Source: Aquabacterium sp. OR-4
GTDB taxonomy: Bacteria > Pseudomonadota > Gammaproteobacteria > Burkholderiales > Burkholderiaceae_C
DNA length: 64,000 nucleotides
Assembly (NCBI RefSeq): GCF_025290835.2
Contig: NZ_JAOCQD020000003.1
Location: forward strand, 186,001-250,000
Direction: 5' to 3'
Position numbers and translations under genes: made by a program. Within the stretch, counting starts at the first letter, position 1. Every line of letters starts with the position of its first letter. This document shows positions 1 through 9,096 of this stretch, piece after piece. The notes beneath the pieces were generated by a model, which was not told the DNA's origin, did no database searches, and saw nothing but the letters and a program-made list of their open reading frames with translations.

Positions 1-2
1 GC

Positions 3-281
3 TTCGGCCTGATCCATGGCCTGGCCTTCTCGGCCAGCCTGTCGGGCGCCGGGCTCACCGCGCTGCAGCACGGCCTGGCGCTGCTGGCCTTCAACGCGGG
101 CATCGAGGCCATGCAGCTGCTGCTGGTGCTGGCCGTGCTGCCGCCGCTGCTGTGGCTGGCGCAGCGCCAGCCCCGCGCCAGCGCCTGGCTGCGCCGCGCG
201 GTGGCCGCGGCCGCCTGCGCCCTGGCGCTGTGGTGGGTGATCGAGCGCCTGGGCCTGCTGCCGGCGGCCTGGCTGGCCTGA
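3..281 (+). CDS. HupE/UreJ-family membrane protein, C-terminal part
   Basis: The window opens inside this gene; 92 codons are visible in the third frame, ending at a TGA at 279-281. The visible part starts with GFGLIHGLAFSASLSGAGL and continues with LLAFNAGIEAMQLLLV, the helix pattern with a buried His and Glu that is typical of the last helices of HupE/UreJ_2 proteins. Those proteins are small integral membrane proteins linked to nickel or cobalt uptake for hydrogenase and urease, or found as orphans. About three transmembrane helices can be seen (roughly residues 1-15, 20-50 and 65-85). The metal and the N-terminal half cannot be judged from here. No hydrogenase or urease gene is in the window. 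Confidence 0.6.
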   Translation, partial: FGLIHGLAFSASLSGAGLTALQHGLALLAFNAGIEAMQLLLVLAVLPPLLWLAQRQPRASAWLRRAVAAAACALALWWVIERLGLLPAAWLA

Positions 282-476
282 CACGGCCTGGACGAAGCGG
301 CCGCCCAGGCCCATGGGCCGCGCGCGGCTGGCCGTGCGGGCGGCGCTTCGTGCAGCGCTTCGTGCAGGGCTGCGGATCGGGTGGGCAAGCCCGCCATCGG
401 CCGGTTCGGCGCCCGCCGATACACTTGAGGGTTGCCCTGTACCCCCCGTGTTGACCCCTGACCCCGAGGTTTTGCC

Positions 477-2336
477 ATGCCCGCCTACCGCTCCAAGACG
501 TCCACCGCCGGCCGCAACATGGCCGGCGCACGCTCGCTGTGGCGTGCCACCGGCATGAAGGACGACGACTTCAGCAAGCCCATCATCGCCATCGCCAACA
601 GCTTCACGCAGTTCGTGCCCGGCCATGTGCACCTGAAGGATCTGGGCCAGCTGGTGGCGCGCGAGATCGAGCGTGCCGGCGGCGTGGCCAAGGAGTTCAA
701 CACCATCGCCGTGGACGACGGCATCGCCATGGGCCATGACGGCATGCTGTACTCGCTGCCCAGCCGCGACATCATTGCCGACAGCGTGGAGTACATGGTC
801 AACGCGCACTGCGCCGATGCCATCGTGTGCATCAGCAACTGCGACAAGATCACCCCCGGCATGCTGATGGCCGCGATGCGCCTGAACATCCCGGTGGTGT
901 TCGTCTCGGGCGGGCCCATGGAGGCCGGCAAGGCCAAGCTGGCCGTGCCGGGCACGCAGACCGTGCAGATCAAGAAGCTCGATCTGATCGACGCCATGGT
1001 GATGGCCGCCGACAGCAAGGTCAGCGATGCCGACGTGGCCGAGGTCGAGCGCAGCGCCTGCCCCACCTGCGGCAGCTGTTCGGGCATGTTCACCGCCAAC
1101 AGCATGAACTGCCTGACCGAGGCCCTGGGCCTGAGCCTGCCCGGCAACGGCACCGTGGTGGCCACCCACGCCGACCGCGAGCAGCTGTTCTTGCGCGCCG
1201 GCCGCGTGGCGGTGGATCTGTGCCGGCGCTACTACGAGCAGGACGACGCCAGCATCCTGCCGCGCAGCATCGGCAAGAAGGCCTTCGAGAACGCGATGAC
1301 GCTCGACATCGCGATGGGCGGCAGCACCAACACCATCCTGCACATCCTGGCCGCGGCCCAGGAGGCCGGCATCGATTTCGACATGACCGACATCGACCGC
1401 CTCAGCCGCGCCGTGCCGCAGCTGTGCAAGGTGGCGCCCAACACCAACAAGTACCACATCGAGGATGTGCACCGCGCCGGCGGCATCATGGCCATCCTGG
1501 GCGAGCTGGCGCGTGCCGGCAAGCTGCACCTGGATGTGCCCACCGTGCACACGCCCACGCTGGGCCAGGCGCTGCAGGAGTGGGACATCACCACCAGCAC
1601 CAGCGAAGCGGTGAAGACCTTCTACATGGCCGGCCCGGCCGGCATCCCCACCCAGGTGGCCTTCAGCCAGGCCACCCGCTGGCCCAGCCTGGACACCGAC
1701 CGCGCCGAGGGCTGCATCCGCAGCGTCGAGCACGCCTTCAGCCAGGAAGGCGGCCTGGCCGTGCTGCGCGGCAACATCGCGCAGGACGGCTGCGTGGTCA
1801 AGACCGCCGGCGTGGACGACAGTCTGCTGGTGTTTGAAGGCCCGGCCCATGTGGTGGAAAGCCAGGACGAGGCCGTGGCCCACATCCTGGACGATCAGGT
1901 GAAGGCGGGGGATGTGGTGGTGGTGCGCTATGAAGGCCCCAAGGGCGGCCCCGGCATGCAGGAGATGCTCTACCCCACCAGCTACATCAAGAGCAAGGGC
2001 CTGGGCAAGGCCTGCGCGCTGCTGACCGACGGCCGCTTCTCGGGCGGCACCTCGGGCCTCTCCATCGGCCACTGCTCGCCCGAAGCCGCCGCCGGCGGCA
2101 ACATCGGCCTGGTGCGCAATGGCGACCGCATCCGCATCGACATCCCCAAGCGCACGGTCGACGTGCTGCTCAGCGATGAAGAGCTGGCCAAGCGCCGCGC
2201 CGAGCAGGACGCCAAGGGCTGGAAGCCGGTGCTGCCGCGCCCGCGCAAGGTGAGCGCGGCACTCAAGGCCTATGCGCTGCTGGCCACCAGCGCCGACAAG
2301 GGCGCGGTGCGCGACCTGTCGCAGCTGGAAGACTGA
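477..2336 (+). CDS. ilvD: Dihydroxy-acid dehydratase
   Basis: Cytosolic Fe-S enzyme that dehydrates 2,3-dihydroxy-isovalerate and 2,3-dihydroxy-3-methylvalerate to the 2-keto acids that precede valine and isoleucine. The protein has 619 residues, close to the long IlvD of enteric bacteria. Visible hallmarks are the N-terminal [19 protein letters not shown], Cys122 in [10 protein letters not shown] with the neighbouring metal-binding Asp-Lys, and the [13 protein letters not shown] cluster motif (Cys195, 198 and 201). The C-terminal [14 protein letters not shown] block is also intact. The ATG at 477 gives the family N-terminus; only a weak purine stretch (CGAGG) precedes it. The gene stands alone on the plus strand, with 195 bp of gene-free sequence upstream in which no leader peptide or other clear signal was recognised. 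Confidence 0.97.
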   Translation: MPAYRSKTSTAGRNMAGARSLWRATGMKDDDFSKPIIAIANSFTQFVPGHVHLKDLGQLVAREIERAGGVAKEFNTIAVDDGIAMGHDGMLYSLPSRDIIADSVEYMVNAHCADAIVCISNCDKITPGMLMAAMRLNIPVVFVSGGPMEAGKAKLAVPGTQTVQIKKLDLIDAMVMAADSKVSDADVAEVERSACPTCGSCSGMFTANSMNCLTEALGLSLPGNGTVVATHADREQLFLRAGRVAVDLCRRYYEQDDASILPRSIGKKAFENAMTLDIAMGGSTNTILHILAAAQEAGIDFDMTDIDRLSRAVPQLCKVAPNTNKYHIEDVHRAGGIMAILGELARAGKLHLDVPTVHTPTLGQALQEWDITTSTSEAVKTFYMAGPAGIPTQVAFSQATRWPSLDTDRAEGCIRSVEHAFSQEGGLAVLRGNIAQDGCVVKTAGVDDSLLVFEGPAHVVESQDEAVAHILDDQVKAGDVVVVRYEGPKGGPGMQEMLYPTSYIKSKGLGKACALLTDGRFSGGTSGLSIGHCSPEAAAGGNIGLVRNGDRIRIDIPKRTVDVLLSDEELAKRRAEQDAKGWKPVLPRPRKVSAALKAYALLATSADKGAVRDLSQLED

Positions 2337-2398
2337 GCCCGCTCTTGCGCCCCGCCAGCGTCGGCCCGGGCCGATGCTGACGGGCGCGGGCCTGCCGC

Positions 2399-2881
2399 TC
2401 AGAGAACCCGCAGCACCTCGAACTGCTGCCGGGCTGCAGCGACCTGCATCGACACCTCGTCGCCCTCGCATTTGCCCCACATGGCCCTGCCCAGCGGGGC
2501 CTCGCTGCTGATCACCTGAACAAGCTGCGCGTCGCACTCCAGGCTCATGCTGCCGCCCGCCGGGCCAAGAAAAAGCAGTTGCTGCCGGTGGTCGGCGTCG
2601 GCCAGGCAGACCAGGGCGCCGAGCTGGATGCCCTTGCTGGCGTCGTAGGGGCCCGGGCGAAACTGGCGCCAATGGGCCATGGCCTGGCGGATGGCCTCGG
2701 CGCGACGGGCCTGGCCGCTGGCCAGGTAGGCGGCTTCGAGCCCCAGGGTGTCGTACTTGTTCTCGGCAATGCTTTCTTCGTGGGTGGCCGCTTCATGGGC
2801 CACCCGCACGGCCTGCTCGGCCTGCAGCAGGTCTTGGGCGAGCCGATCCAGCACCTGCTGCCGCAGCGTGTTTTTATCCAT
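2399..2881 (-). CDS. GreA/GreB-family transcription elongation factor-like protein
   Basis: 160 residues with the two-part Gre layout. An N-terminal helical hairpin (about 1-78) contains the EESIAENKYDTLGLEAAYLA segment and ends in HWRQF. A C-terminal FKBP-like domain follows (about 85-160; IQLGALVCLADADH, LVQVISSEAPLGRAMWGK). Gre factors enter the secondary channel of RNA polymerase and stimulate cleavage of backtracked transcripts. The hairpin lacks a clear copy of the canonical acidic tip, so it may be a Gre-like paralogue of the Rnk or GreB-like type rather than the housekeeping GreA. It lies 150 bp downstream of the leftward acyl-CoA ligase gene; the gap contains a GGGCATCT-type triplicated 9-mer. 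Function is inferred from the family only. Confidence 0.75.
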   Translation of the reverse strand: MDKNTLRQQVLDRLAQDLLQAEQAVRVAHEAATHEESIAENKYDTLGLEAAYLASGQARRAEAIRQAMAHWRQFRPGPYDASKGIQLGALVCLADADHRQQLLFLGPAGGSMSLECDAQLVQVISSEAPLGRAMWGKCEGDEVSMQVAAARQQFEVLRVL

Positions 2882-3031
2882 GATGAAGGCCGGGCATCTT
2901 GGGCATCTCGGGCATCTCGGGCAAGCGGGGGGGGGTCAGGCCGCGATTGTGCCGGGCGAGGCGCGCCGCGCGCAGGCCCGCAGCGCCGAGGGCGCGCCCG
3001 ACAGCGTTTTGGCCGCTGCGGCCCGCGCCGC

Positions 3032-4702
3032 CTACCCGGCCAGACGGGTGATGGCAGCGCGGCTGCCGGCCAGTTCGCGCAGGCGAAACTTCTGGATCTT
3101 GCCGGTGGCCGTCTTGGGCAGCTCGGTGAAGACCACGCGGCGCGGGCACTTGAAGTGCGCCAGGTGCGCGCGGCAGAAGGCGATCAGCGCGGCCTCGTCC
3201 AGCGCCTCGCTGGCATCGCGCAGTTCCACGAAGGCGCAGGGCACCTCGCCCCAGCGTTCATCGGCCTGGGCCACCACGGCCGCATGCAGCACGCCGGGGT
3301 GCCGGTGCAGCACGTCCTCCACCTCCACCGACGAGATGTTCTCGCCGCCCGAGATGATCACGTCCTTGGCGCGGTCGGTGATCTGCAGGTAGCCGTCGGC
3401 GTGCACCACGGCCACGTCGCCGGTGTGAAACCAGCCACCGGCCAGGGCCTGGGCCGTGGCCGCCGGGTTCTTCAGGTAGCCCATCATCACGGTGTTGCTG
3501 CGGATCAGCAGCTCGCCGCTGTGGCGGCCGTCGCCGGCCACCGGCACCAGCGTGTCGGGGTGGGCCACCCGGCAGTCTTCCAGCAGGGCTGCGCGCACGC
3601 CCTGGCGCGCCTGCAGGCGGGCGAGTTCCGCCGCCGGCCGCTCGGCCCAGGCGGCCTGCCGTGCGCAGCTGATCGAGGTGCCCGAGATCTCGGTGATGCC
3701 GAACACATGGTCGATCTCGAAACCCATGGCCTGCACGGCCTGCAGCACCGTGGCCGGCGGGGGCGAGCCGGCGGTGAGCACGCGCACGCGCCGTGGCAGC
3801 GGCGGGCGGGCAGCAGCCGGCGTGGCGGCCAGGCCGGCCAGAACGATGGGCGCGGCGCAGAAGTGGTCCACGCCTTGCGCCGCGATGGCCGCGAACACGT
3901 TGGCCGGTGTCACCTTGCGCAGGCACACATGGGTGCCGGCGGCGGCGGTGATGGCCCAGGTGAAGCACCAGCCATTGGCGTGGAACATCGGCAGCGTCCA
4001 CAGGTAGGTGGGGGCCTTGGGCAGGGCCCAGTCGGTCATCTGGGTCAGTGCCATCAGGTAGGTGCCGCGGTGGCTGGGCACCACGCCCTTGGGGTCGCCG
4101 GTGGTGCCCGAGGTGTAGTTCAGCGCAATCGGCTGCCACTCGTCGTCGGGCCACACGCCGGCAAAGGCCGGGTCGCCGGTCTGCAGCAGGGCCTCGTAGT
4201 CCATGTCGCCAAGGGCGGCGTGTTCGGGGTCGTCGGGGGCCAGTGCGTCGTCGATGTCGATCACCCGCGGCGGCGGCTGCAGCCCGGCCAGCGCGCGCCG
4301 GGCCAGGCCGGCGAACTCTCGGTCCACCAGCAGCACGCGGCACTCGCCGTGGCGCAGGATGAAGGCGATGCCCTGCGCATCCAGCCGGCAGTTGATGGCA
4401 TTGAGCACGGCACCCGACAGCGGCACGCCGAAGTGCGCCTCCAGCATGGCCGGCGTGTTGGGCGCCAGCACCGACACCGTGTCGCCCGGCCGCACGCCCA
4501 GGCCCACCAGGCCCGAGGCCAGGCGCATGCAGCGCTCGCGCGTCTGCGACCAGGTTTGCCGCAGCGCGCCGTGCACGATGGCCACGCGATCGGGATACAC
4601 ATCGGCCGTGCGGCCCAGGAAGCGCAGCGGGGTCAGCGGCAGATGGTTGGCCGCGCTGCGCTCGAGGCCGCGGGCGTAGGGCGAGGTGTCGGGCAGGCTC
4701 AT
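3032..4702 (-). CDS. AMP-forming acyl-CoA ligase
   Basis: 556 residues from the ATG at 4702 ([13 protein letters not shown]); an in-frame extension of 26 residues upstream has no family similarity, and an AAAGAA stretch lies before the chosen start. The enzyme activates a carboxylic acid through an acyl-adenylate. Visible motifs are the P-loop [14 protein letters not shown] (about residues 175-190), GITEISGTS as the A5 motif, HTGDVA, and the C-terminal [14 protein letters not shown] with the catalytic lysine. The FGITEISG block followed by a long insert resembles the medium-chain or DmdB-like acyl-CoA ligases more than acetyl-CoA synthetase. The substrate is unknown. It follows the nitroreductase gene by 40 bp on the same strand and probably shares its transcript. 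Confidence 0.9.
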   Translation of the reverse strand: MSLPDTSPYARGLERSAANHLPLTPLRFLGRTADVYPDRVAIVHGALRQTWSQTRERCMRLASGLVGLGVRPGDTVSVLAPNTPAMLEAHFGVPLSGAVLNAINCRLDAQGIAFILRHGECRVLLVDREFAGLARRALAGLQPPPRVIDIDDALAPDDPEHAALGDMDYEALLQTGDPAFAGVWPDDEWQPIALNYTSGTTGDPKGVVPSHRGTYLMALTQMTDWALPKAPTYLWTLPMFHANGWCFTWAITAAAGTHVCLRKVTPANVFAAIAAQGVDHFCAAPIVLAGLAATPAAARPPLPRRVRVLTAGSPPPATVLQAVQAMGFEIDHVFGITEISGTSISCARQAAWAERPAAELARLQARQGVRAALLEDCRVAHPDTLVPVAGDGRHSGELLIRSNTVMMGYLKNPAATAQALAGGWFHTGDVAVVHADGYLQITDRAKDVIISGGENISSVEVEDVLHRHPGVLHAAVVAQADERWGEVPCAFVELRDASEALDEAALIAFCRAHLAHFKCPRRVVFTELPKTATGKIQKFRLRELAGSRAAITRLAG

Positions 4703-4742
4703 GGCAGGTTCTTTCGGGCGCTTTGCAGGCATTGGGCGGGCG

Positions 4743-5492
4743 TCAGGGCAGGGGCACCGGCCCGCTGCCCTCGTCGTCATGGAAGTGCGTGAAGCCGGCC
4801 ACCGGCTCGCGCGGGCTCACCAGTGCGTTCTCGGGCCGGCTGGGGTCGGCATAGCCCAGGCTCATGCCGCACACCAGGCGCTGGGTGTCGGGCAGGCCCA
4901 GTTGCTGCGCCACGATGTGGTGGAAGGGCGTGAACGCCACCTGCGGGCAGGTGTCGAGCCCGCGTGCGCGGGCGGCCACCATCAGGCTTTGCAGGAACAT
5001 GCCGTAGTCGATCAGGCTGCCCTGGGCCAGCGCCGCATGCACGGTGAAGATCAGGCCCGCCGGTGCGTCAAAGAAGCGGTAGTTGCGCGCATGCTGGGCA
5101 TGCATGCGGGCCTTGTCGTCACGCGTGATGCCGAGCAGTCCGTAGAGCTGCCAGCCCAGCTGGCGCCGCCGTTCCAGAAAGGGCGAGACCCAGTGCGCCG
5201 GGTAGTAGGGGTAGGGCTCCTGCAGCCCGGCCAGCGTTGCGGGGTCGTCGTGGGCACGCAGGATGGCCGCGCTCAGGCGCTGCTGGGCCGCACCGGTGAG
5301 CACATGCACCTGCCAGGGCTGCATGTTGACGCCCGAGGCGCTGTGCCGGGCCACGTCCAGGATCTCGAGCAGCAGAGCGCGCGGCACCGGGGTGGGCAGA
5401 AAGGCGCGGATGGCGCGGCGCGAGACGATGGCCCAGTCCACCGCGGCGGGCAGCTGGCTTTCGGGCACGGGAGGTGGCAGCAGGCGGTTCAT
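4743..5492 (-). CDS. Nitroreductase-family FMN oxidoreductase
   Basis: 249 residues from the ATG at 5492 (MNRLLPPPVPESQ). The family uses FMN and NAD(P)H to reduce nitro groups, quinones or related substrates in the cytosol. The FMN phosphate-binding segment SRRAIRAF lies near residue 25, and SASGVNMQPWQVHVLTG near residue 55 is the conserved SxxNxQPW region. The C-terminal part has QSLMVAARARGLDTCPQ and the LVCGMSLGY strand. An open frame continues about 110 codons upstream but overlaps the divergent regulator gene and lacks family similarity. It is divergent from the Crp/Fnr gene across 109 bp, so the regulator may control it; this is inference. Confidence 0.88.
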   Translation of the reverse strand: MNRLLPPPVPESQLPAAVDWAIVSRRAIRAFLPTPVPRALLLEILDVARHSASGVNMQPWQVHVLTGAAQQRLSAAILRAHDDPATLAGLQEPYPYYPAHWVSPFLERRRQLGWQLYGLLGITRDDKARMHAQHARNYRFFDAPAGLIFTVHAALAQGSLIDYGMFLQSLMVAARARGLDTCPQVAFTPFHHIVAQQLGLPDTQRLVCGMSLGYADPSRPENALVSPREPVAGFTHFHDDEGSGPVPLP

Positions 5493-5601
5493 GGGCCGCG
5501 ATGCTGTCGCGCCGCGGCGCGGCCGGCTGTTCGTTCGACGACATTCCGGCCCCAGGTATGTCCCGCCACGCGCTGCGGCGCCGGCTGGCCAGAATGGCGG
5601 C

Positions 5602-6288
5602 ATGTCCGAGCCCTGCCTGATCGACTTTCTCGAGGCCTCGCCCTGGCGCACCTGCCTGGGTGATGCGCAGATGGACCGGGTGCATGCCGATTCCAGCCTG
5701 CGCGGCTTTGCCGCCGGCTCCACGGTGTGCCTGCGCGGCTCGCCGGCCATGCACTGGCTGGGCGTGGCGGACGGCATGCTGAAGGTCGACACCATCGCCG
5801 CCGATGGCCGCAGCACCACCTTTGCCGGCGTGCCTGCCGGTGCCTGGTTCGGTGAAGGCGCGGCCCTGAAGGGCGAGCCGCGGCCCTATGCGGTGGTGGC
5901 GCTGCGCCACAGCCAGGTGGCCTTCATCCCGCGCGCCACCTTTCTTTGGCTGATCGACGACAGCCAGGCCTTCAGCCGCTGGGTGATCGACCAGCTCAAC
6001 GCCCGGCTGGGTCACTACGTGGCCCTGGTGGAGAGCTTCCGGCTGCGCGACCTGACCACGCGCGTGGCCTACAGCCTGGCCGAGCTGTACAACCCGCAGC
6101 TCTACCCGGGCACGCGGCGCGAGCTGGTGATCTCGCAGGAGGAGATCGCCCGCCTGTGCGGGCTGTCGCGGCCCAACCTGAACCGCGAGCTGCACCGGCT
6201 GGAGGAGGCCGGCTACCTGCGCATCGGCTACGGCGCCATCGAGGTGCTGGATCTCGACGGGCTGCAGCGGTTTTCGCGCAGCGGGTAG
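5602..6288 (+). CDS. Crp/Fnr-family transcriptional regulator
   Basis: 228 residues from ATG 5602 ([15 protein letters not shown]). An N-terminal cyclic-nucleotide-binding fold spans about 20-125, with [20 protein letters not shown] and [19 protein letters not shown] long dimer helix follows, then a C-terminal Crp-type winged helix-turn-helix (about 155-228; [28 protein letters not shown]). There is no N-terminal cysteine cluster of the FNR type, and the cAMP-contact residues are not clearly conserved, so the ligand is unknown. The gene is divergent from the nitroreductase/acyl-CoA ligase pair and lies 146 bp upstream of the polyester hydrolase gene; regulation of either is a hypothesis. Confidence 0.88.
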   Translation: MSEPCLIDFLEASPWRTCLGDAQMDRVHADSSLRGFAAGSTVCLRGSPAMHWLGVADGMLKVDTIAADGRSTTFAGVPAGAWFGEGAALKGEPRPYAVVALRHSQVAFIPRATFLWLIDDSQAFSRWVIDQLNARLGHYVALVESFRLRDLTTRVAYSLAELYNPQLYPGTRRELVISQEEIARLCGLSRPNLNRELHRLEEAGYLRIGYGAIEVLDLDGLQRFSRSG

Positions 6289-6434
6289 CAAGCGCCCGCG
6301 GGTTTACGCCTGCGCGCGCTAGGGGGCGGCATGCGTGCTGCGTACAAGGCAGTGCGAGCCCCGGGTTTCTAGACTGCGGCGGCCCTGGCGCGGCTTGCGC
6401 CCCGGGCGGTTTGTCACTACCCGAGGAGTCCCAC

Positions 6435-7295
6435 ATGAACCCCAAGCTCTTGCCGCAACGCGCCCTGCGCGCGCTGGCCTTGCCGGCCGCCGCCGCGCTG
6501 CTGTCGGGCGCCGCCCTGGCGCAGATCGGCCCGGCCCCCACGTCGTCCAGCCTCAACGCCACGGCCGGCTCGTTTGCCGTGTCCACCAGCAATGTGTCGC
6601 TGCCGCGCGGCTTCGGCGGCGGCACCATCTACTACCCCAGCACCGCCGGCCGCTACGGCCTGGTGGCCATCAGCCCCGGCTTCACGGCCACCGAGTCCAG
6701 CATCGCCTGGCTGGGCCGGCGCCTGGCCACGCACGGGCTGGTGGTGATCACCATCAACACCAACACCACGCTCGACCAGCCGGGCAGCCGGGCCACGCAG
6801 CTGATGGCCGCGCTGAGCCATGTGGTCAACAACGCCAGCAGCACGGTGCGCAGCCGCGTCGACAGCACGCGCCAGGCGGTGGCCGGGCACTCGATGGGCG
6901 GTGGCGGCGCGCTGATCGCGGCCGAGGACAACCCCACGCTGAAGGCCGCGCTGCCGCTGACGCCGTGGAACACCACCACCAGCTTCACCCGCGTGCGCGT
7001 GCCCACGCTGATCGTTGGTGCCGATGGCGACACCGTGGCCTCGGTGGCGGCGCATGCGCGGCCGTTCTATGCCAGCCTGCCGGCCACCACGCCCAAGGCC
7101 TATGCCGAGCTCAACGGCGCCAGCCACTTCACGCCCAACAGCACCAACACGCCCATCGGCCGCTATGGCGTGGCCTGGATGAAGCGCTTCGTGGATGCCG
7201 ACACGCGCTACTCGCCGTTCTTGTGCGGCGCACCGCACGACAGCTATGCCACGCGCACGCTGTTCGACCGCTACGACAAGAACTGCCCGTACTGA
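6435..7295 (+). CDS. Secreted polyester hydrolase, cutinase/PETase family (type I-like)
   Basis: 286 residues with a Sec signal peptide (about 1-29, ending ALAQ) and a mature alpha/beta hydrolase that aligns along its length with Ideonella sakaiensis PETase and actinobacterial cutinases. The nucleophile is Ser153 in GHSMGGGG, with Asp199 (GADGDT) and His231 (GASHFT) completing the triad. The aromatic clamp positions are Phe83 (SPGFTA) and Trp178 (TPWNT). Compared with IsPETase, the residue before the nucleophile is His not Trp, and the one after the catalytic His is Phe not Ser. The extra disulfide is absent (Ala196 and Thr233), the loop after His231 is about three residues shorter, and the C-terminal disulfide pair (Cys264, Cys284) is kept. 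This is the type I pattern. GAGGAG at 6423-6428 precedes the ATG. Confidence 0.9.
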   Translation: MNPKLLPQRALRALALPAAAALLSGAALAQIGPAPTSSSLNATAGSFAVSTSNVSLPRGFGGGTIYYPSTAGRYGLVAISPGFTATESSIAWLGRRLATHGLVVITINTNTTLDQPGSRATQLMAALSHVVNNASSTVRSRVDSTRQAVAGHSMGGGGALIAAEDNPTLKAALPLTPWNTTTSFTRVRVPTLIVGADGDTVASVAAHARPFYASLPATTPKAYAELNGASHFTPNSTNTPIGRYGVAWMKRFVDADTRYSPFLCGAPHDSYATRTLFDRYDKNCPY

Positions 7296-7311
7296 GCCAC
7301 CGGAGCCCGGC

Positions 7312-8067
7312 ATGCCGACATCGCACACCGCATCACCGCGCCGCATCGGCGGCCGGGCCCTGGGCGCCGCACTGGCCGCGGCGGCCCTGCTGGCCTGGTG
7401 GGCCTGGCCCGGGCCCGCGCCTGCACCGCCAGCCCCGGTGATGGCGCCCGGCGCTGCGGCGCCAGGCGCGGCAGCCTTTCCGTGGGCCAGCACACCGCAG
7501 GCGGTGCTGGCGCCGGATGGCGCCCAGGCGGGGGCCGTGCCGGCGCAGGCGCCGCTGGCGGCCGCGCCCGCGGGCCTGGCGCTGCCGGCCGGGCCGGGCC
7601 TGGCGCCGCAACAGGGCGTGTTTCGCACCGATGCGCAGGGCCGCCTGCAAGTGGATGCCGGGCTGCGCCAGCGCACCGAGCACCTGCTGGCCCTGCACGA
7701 TGGCGACGCGCTGGCCACGCGGCTCGAGGCCGAGCTGGGTGCCTTGCCGGCCGCGGCCGCGGCACAGGCGCGCGAGCTGGTGGGCCAGTTCCAGGCCTAC
7801 CAGTCGGCGCAGCGCGCGGCCTATCCGCCCGGGCAGGCACCGCTGGTGCCCGAGGAGGGCCTGGCCCAGCTGGCGGCGCTGCAGGCCATGCGCGCCGGCC
7901 ACTTTGGCGCCGCTGCCGCGCAGCGGATGTTTGCCGCCGACGATGCCGTCACCCACCGCCTGCTGACGCTGATGCGCGACGAGTCGTCGGCGCTGCTGAG
8001 CATGGAGCAAAAGGCCATGCGCGCGCAGGCGCGCTACGACATCGAGCGCGGCGCCGCGCGGCCCTGA
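7312..8067 (+). CDS. Lipase chaperone (LifO)-like membrane-anchored protein
   Basis: 251 residues starting 16 bp after the polyester hydrolase stop, with CGGAG at 7301-7305 as ribosome binding site; the two genes almost certainly share a transcript. Layout: one N-terminal membrane anchor (about 15-32), an Ala/Pro-rich periplasmic linker (33-100), then a helical domain. The domain contains VFRTDAQGRLQVDAGLR near 103-119 and MRAGHFGAAAAQRMF near 193-207. The second segment resembles the R-x3-FG-x-A-x3-F repeats of lipase-specific foldases, and the anchor-linker-helix layout is theirs. The RxxFDY signature is not present (LRQRTEHLLAL instead), and the protein is shorter than the usual 330-350 residues. 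Likely role: steric foldase or secretion helper for the neighbouring hydrolase, by inference. Confidence 0.6.
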   Translation: MPTSHTASPRRIGGRALGAALAAAALLAWWAWPGPAPAPPAPVMAPGAAAPGAAAFPWASTPQAVLAPDGAQAGAVPAQAPLAAAPAGLALPAGPGLAPQQGVFRTDAQGRLQVDAGLRQRTEHLLALHDGDALATRLEAELGALPAAAAAQARELVGQFQAYQSAQRAAYPPGQAPLVPEEGLAQLAALQAMRAGHFGAAAAQRMFAADDAVTHRLLTLMRDESSALLSMEQKAMRAQARYDIERGAARP

Positions 8068-8206
8068 TCCGCCGCCCGCGGCGGCGCACCGCGGCGCCCG
8101 GCGGTGCATCGTGCGCGCCACGCGGCGCAGACTGTTGCAACTTCGCGCAAGGGCCAGCGCGCCCTCGCGTCAACCCGCGTTGACGGCGTTGCGGGCCTGG
8201 CCGAGC

Positions 8207-9046
8207 ATGGCCCGCATGAGCCAATTTTCTGCGCTGCCGCGGCTGGGCCTGCTGGGCGACAGCTTTCTTTATGCCGGCCATGCCGGCGGCCCGCGCGTGT
8301 GCCGGCATTCGGTGACCCTGGTGTGCGCACTCACCGCCCAGCCGCTGCAGCTGCTGGCCGCCGGCCAGCGCTTCACCGGGCTGCTGATGGCGGTGCGGCC
8401 GTTCACGCTGCGCCACATCGATGCCCCCGGCCAGGCCGTGGGCCTGCTTGATCTCGAGCCCTCGCATGGCCGCTTCAGCACCTTCACCCGCGCGCTGGCC
8501 CAGGCCCTGGGCGGGCCGCCGGTGCAGGTGCTGGATGCCGAGCGCCACCAGGGCCTGCTGAGCTGCGTGCGCGGCTTTGCCAGCGGTGCCCTGGTGGGCC
8601 GGCAGCTGCAGGCCGCGGTGCAGCTGCAGCTGCATGCCCTGGCCGACGAGCTGCCGCCGGTGCCACCGCTGGCGCCGCGCGTGCTGGCCATGATGTCGGC
8701 GTTGCGGCTCGAGCCCGCCTTGCCGCTGGCCGCGCTGGCCAGCAGTGTGGGCGTGTCGCCGGCGCATGCCTCGCGCAGCTTTGTCGAGGCGCTGGGCATC
8801 ACGGTGCGGCAGTTCGCGCTGGCGCTCAAGATCCAGCGCGCGGCCATGCACTTTGGCAGCGACCGCTCGCTCACCGAGGTGGCCCAGCTCTCGGGCTTTG
8901 CCGATTCGGCCCACCTGTCGCGGGTGTGGGTGCGCTGCTACGGCGCCAGCCCCTCGCGCTACCTCGACGCGCTGGCCCAGCCCGGGCCCGGGCCCGGGCG
9001 GCTTGACCACGTCTGGCGCCAGCCGGTGCGCCTGGTCAGTGCCTGA
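8207..9046 (+). CDS. AraC-family transcriptional regulator
   Basis: 279 residues from ATG 8207; a second in-frame ATG at 8216 is equally possible. The N-terminal 160 residues form a ligand or oligomerisation domain without clear family hallmarks. The C-terminal part carries both helix-turn-helices of AraC/XylS proteins: PLAALASSVGVSPAHASRSFVEALG (first) and SLTEVAQLSGFADSAHLSRVW followed by YGASPSRYL (second). AraC proteins bind asymmetric direct repeats and usually activate. It lies 139 bp downstream of the foldase-like gene on the same strand, so it may control the hydrolase pair; no operator was recognised. A GGGCCC run near the end (8989-8999) encodes a Pro-Gly repeat. Confidence 0.88.
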   Translation: MARMSQFSALPRLGLLGDSFLYAGHAGGPRVCRHSVTLVCALTAQPLQLLAAGQRFTGLLMAVRPFTLRHIDAPGQAVGLLDLEPSHGRFSTFTRALAQALGGPPVQVLDAERHQGLLSCVRGFASGALVGRQLQAAVQLQLHALADELPPVPPLAPRVLAMMSALRLEPALPLAALASSVGVSPAHASRSFVEALGITVRQFALALKIQRAAMHFGSDRSLTEVAQLSGFADSAHLSRVWVRCYGASPSRYLDALAQPGPGPGRLDHVWRQPVRLVSA

Positions 9047-9096
9047 GGGCGCGCCGGCATTGCGCGGCGCACCAGCCTCGGCGCCTCACCCCTGGC

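Noticed and set aside
282..476. Possible leader peptide or attenuator before ilvD
   Set aside because: No short frame rich in Ile, Val or Leu codons with a terminator-like hairpin was found; the repeated GCGCTTCGTGCAG words at about 343-368 are just a local duplication.
2889..2930. Tandem GGGCATCTC-type 9-mer and a run of G before the Gre-like gene
   Set aside because: Short imperfect repeat outside coding sequence with no link to a known element; kept only as a note.
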